Assembly: GCA_041398745.1 (NCBI GenBank)
Contig: JAWKUB010000009.1
Coordinates: 299,904 to 363,903 of the forward strand
DNA from: JACKHO01 sp041398745
GTDB taxonomy: Bacteria; Planctomycetota; Planctomycetia; Planctomycetales; Planctomycetaceae
DNA: 64,000 nucleotides
Reading direction: 5' to 3'
Positions within the stretch are counted from its first letter, which is position 1, and each line of letters starts with the position of its first letter. The position numbers were made by a program, and so were the translations under genes. The notes beneath the pieces were generated by a model. The model was not told where the DNA came from and ran no database searches. It was given only the letters and a program-made list of their open reading frames with translations. This document shows, piece after piece, positions 62,729-64,000 of the stretch.

Positions 62729-62851
62729 TTGAATTTGAATTCTCCTCATCGGTGTGATCAATCGGCAGTAACGCAGTCTGCTTGCCGCCAAAGTTCGCAA
62801 TCAATGGTCCGGTGAGTCCGTGCCAAACTTCCACAAATTCAATCTGATTCA

Positions 62852-64000
62852 ATGCCCTATCACCGCATCCTGCTCATCGCCACTCTTGCTATTGTCCTTG
62901 CGGGAAGACGTACTTGTGCCGCCGACGATCTCGGACCATTCGGTATTGGCAGTTGCCATGTCAATAACCGTTCCATGCAGGACAACGCGCGGTGGGTTCC
63001 GCAAATGAAGGACATAGGCCTGCAGTATTACCGGACTGGCCAGACCAGTTGGTCTGCGGTGGAGCCTTCGCAGGGACAATGGAAGTGGGACACTCTTGAC
63101 GAGCAACTTGACTATCTTTCAAGTCAGGGCTTCGAGACTGGCGGCATCCTAATTGGTAACCCGGACTGGAACACGAGAGACGAACGTGGAACCCTGCCCG
63201 TGTATAACCTGCCGGCGTGGTCACTTTATGTCTCAACTGTCGTGGGGCACTGCAAGGGGAAAGTGAAACGCTGGGAAGTCTGGAATGAGCCTCCCAACTT
63301 CACCGGGAAGGATCAAACTCCGGCCGACTATGCCCGAATTGTGGTAAGTGCGTATCGGGCTGCGAAGGCCGCCGATCCAGACTGCTACGTTGGTCTGGCA
63401 GCGAAGTCCGCGCATATCAATTACCTCGAACAGGTCATCAAGGCAGGCGCGAAAGATCACTTTGATTTCATTACGCTGCATCCTTATGAAGTTCTCGATG
63501 GTGTGGTGGACAATCGTGGCACTGAGACATTGTTCATGCACATCGTTCCGACCGTGCGAAAAATGCTGGCGGCACAAAACCCGGTCAAATGCGATGTGCC
63601 CATTATTTTCACTGAACTCGGTTGCGATGTGAGAAAGGGAGCAGACGTCCAGGCTCACGCTCTTATCAAAGCATACACCATGAGCATTGCTCAGGGGGTT
63701 GCGTGTGTTCACTGGTTCGAGGGACGGGATGGCGACAGCGGTCCGATGGGGTTGCTCGACAACCAGGGAAAATCTCGTCCCGCCTATGACGCCCTTAAGA
63801 GCATGATCCGACATTTGGGACAGCATCCCGATTACGTTGGCTGGGTTGCTTTGAACGATCGAAAGATTGGCTTTGTATTCCAGGGAAGGGAAACGACAGT
63901 AATGGTTGCCTGGGCACAGAATGCGGAGCAAGGTGAAGTCCACTTCGAATCAGCCGTTCAACTCGTTGACCCACTGACCAACAAAGCAGTTCAGTCGGAT
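62852..64000 (+). CDS. Secreted glycoside hydrolase, GH39/GH5-like; truncated at right edge
   Basis: The frame runs from the ATG at 62852 to the window end without a stop (383 codons seen). A signal peptide (MPYHRILLIATLAIVLAGRRTCA) precedes a TIM-barrel glycosidase of the clan GH-A type: YYRTGQTSWSAVEPSQGQWKWDTLD, RWEVWNEPPNF (acid/base Glu146), FDFITLHPYE, VPIIFTELGC (nucleophile Glu255), then GVACVHWFEGRDGDSGPMG. The spacing of the two Glu residues fits that clan, and WEVWNEP is close to GH39. It would hydrolyse a glycosidic bond in an exported polysaccharide; family and substrate need comparison. A beta-sandwich C-terminal region seems to begin at about residue 325 and continues past the edge. 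The upstream gap has no clear ribosome-binding site. Confidence 0.85.
   Translation, partial: MPYHRILLIATLAIVLAGRRTCAADDLGPFGIGSCHVNNRSMQDNARWVPQMKDIGLQYYRTGQTSWSAVEPSQGQWKWDTLDEQLDYLSSQGFETGGILIGNPDWNTRDERGTLPVYNLPAWSLYVSTVVGHCKGKVKRWEVWNEPPNFTGKDQTPADYARIVVSAYRAAKAADPDCYVGLAAKSAHINYLEQVIKAGAKDHFDFITLHPYEVLDGVVDNRGTETLFMHIVPTVRKMLAAQNPVKCDVPIIFTELGCDVRKGADVQAHALIKAYTMSIAQGVACVHWFEGRDGDSGPMGLLDNQGKSRPAYDALKSMIRHLGQHPDYVGWVALNDRKIGFVFQGRETTVMVAWAQNAEQGEVHFESAVQLVDPLTNKAVQSD

Overview
The window looks like a chromosomal segment of a planctomycete (Planctomycetota, probably order Planctomycetales). The evidence is the gene content: secreted sulfatases, large secreted proteins joining a cytochrome-like heme domain to the planctomycete DUF1549/DUF1553 architecture, Tat-exported DUF1501 proteins, very long WD40 proteins, an SHD1-like domain, ECF sigma factors beside a Ser/Thr kinase, and many structured dispersed repeats. 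I cannot name the genus. Both ends cut a gene: a sulfatase-esterase fusion on the left and a clan GH-A-like glycoside hydrolase on the right.

Layout. 1-5 kb: the sulfatase-esterase fusion, a small membrane protein, a repeat-bounded island with one HTH gene, and a ThuA-like protein. 5-10 kb: a GlcF-like Fe-S protein, then a pair formed by a periplasmic FMN-binding/TPR protein and a NapH-NapG-like polyferredoxin fusion. 10-18 kb: an ABC-2 type exporter with a large extracytoplasmic partner and a HEAT-repeat protein. 17.7-20.7 kb: pgk, a UbiA-family prenyltransferase and tRNA-Asn. 21-29 kb (minus strand): a tightly packed six-gene operon of ECF sigma factor, anti-sigma-like membrane protein, sulfatase, DUF5658-like membrane protein, small secreted protein, and a four-part SHD1/YHYH/EF-hand/sulfatase fusion.

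29-36.6 kb is the most interesting part. A lipoprotein - Ser/Thr kinase/TPR - ECF sigma factor operon is surrounded by four small secreted or membrane protein genes of unknown function. I find the same two-box element, TTGTCCAG-N15-GCAAT(C), 44-56 nt upstream of the start codons of all four small genes and, with two changes in the first box, upstream of the lipoprotein-kinase-sigma operon. The boxes are always 15 nt apart. This looks like a local regulon read by one sigma factor, plausibly the one encoded here, which would then control itself.

36.6-39.5 kb is a graveyard: an SGNH-hydrolase tail, an IS21 istA fragment, a frameshifted ISAs1-type transposase and a WD40 gene without its 5' end. 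39.7-62.7 kb holds the planctomycete extracytoplasmic set: two DUF1501 proteins, two DUF1549/DUF1553 proteins with heme motifs, two giant WD40 proteins, a PPC-domain protein and a Gfo/Idh/MocA oxidoreductase. Their roles are largely unknown; their signals place them outside the cytoplasmic membrane. No rRNA, CRISPR array or intact prophage was seen.
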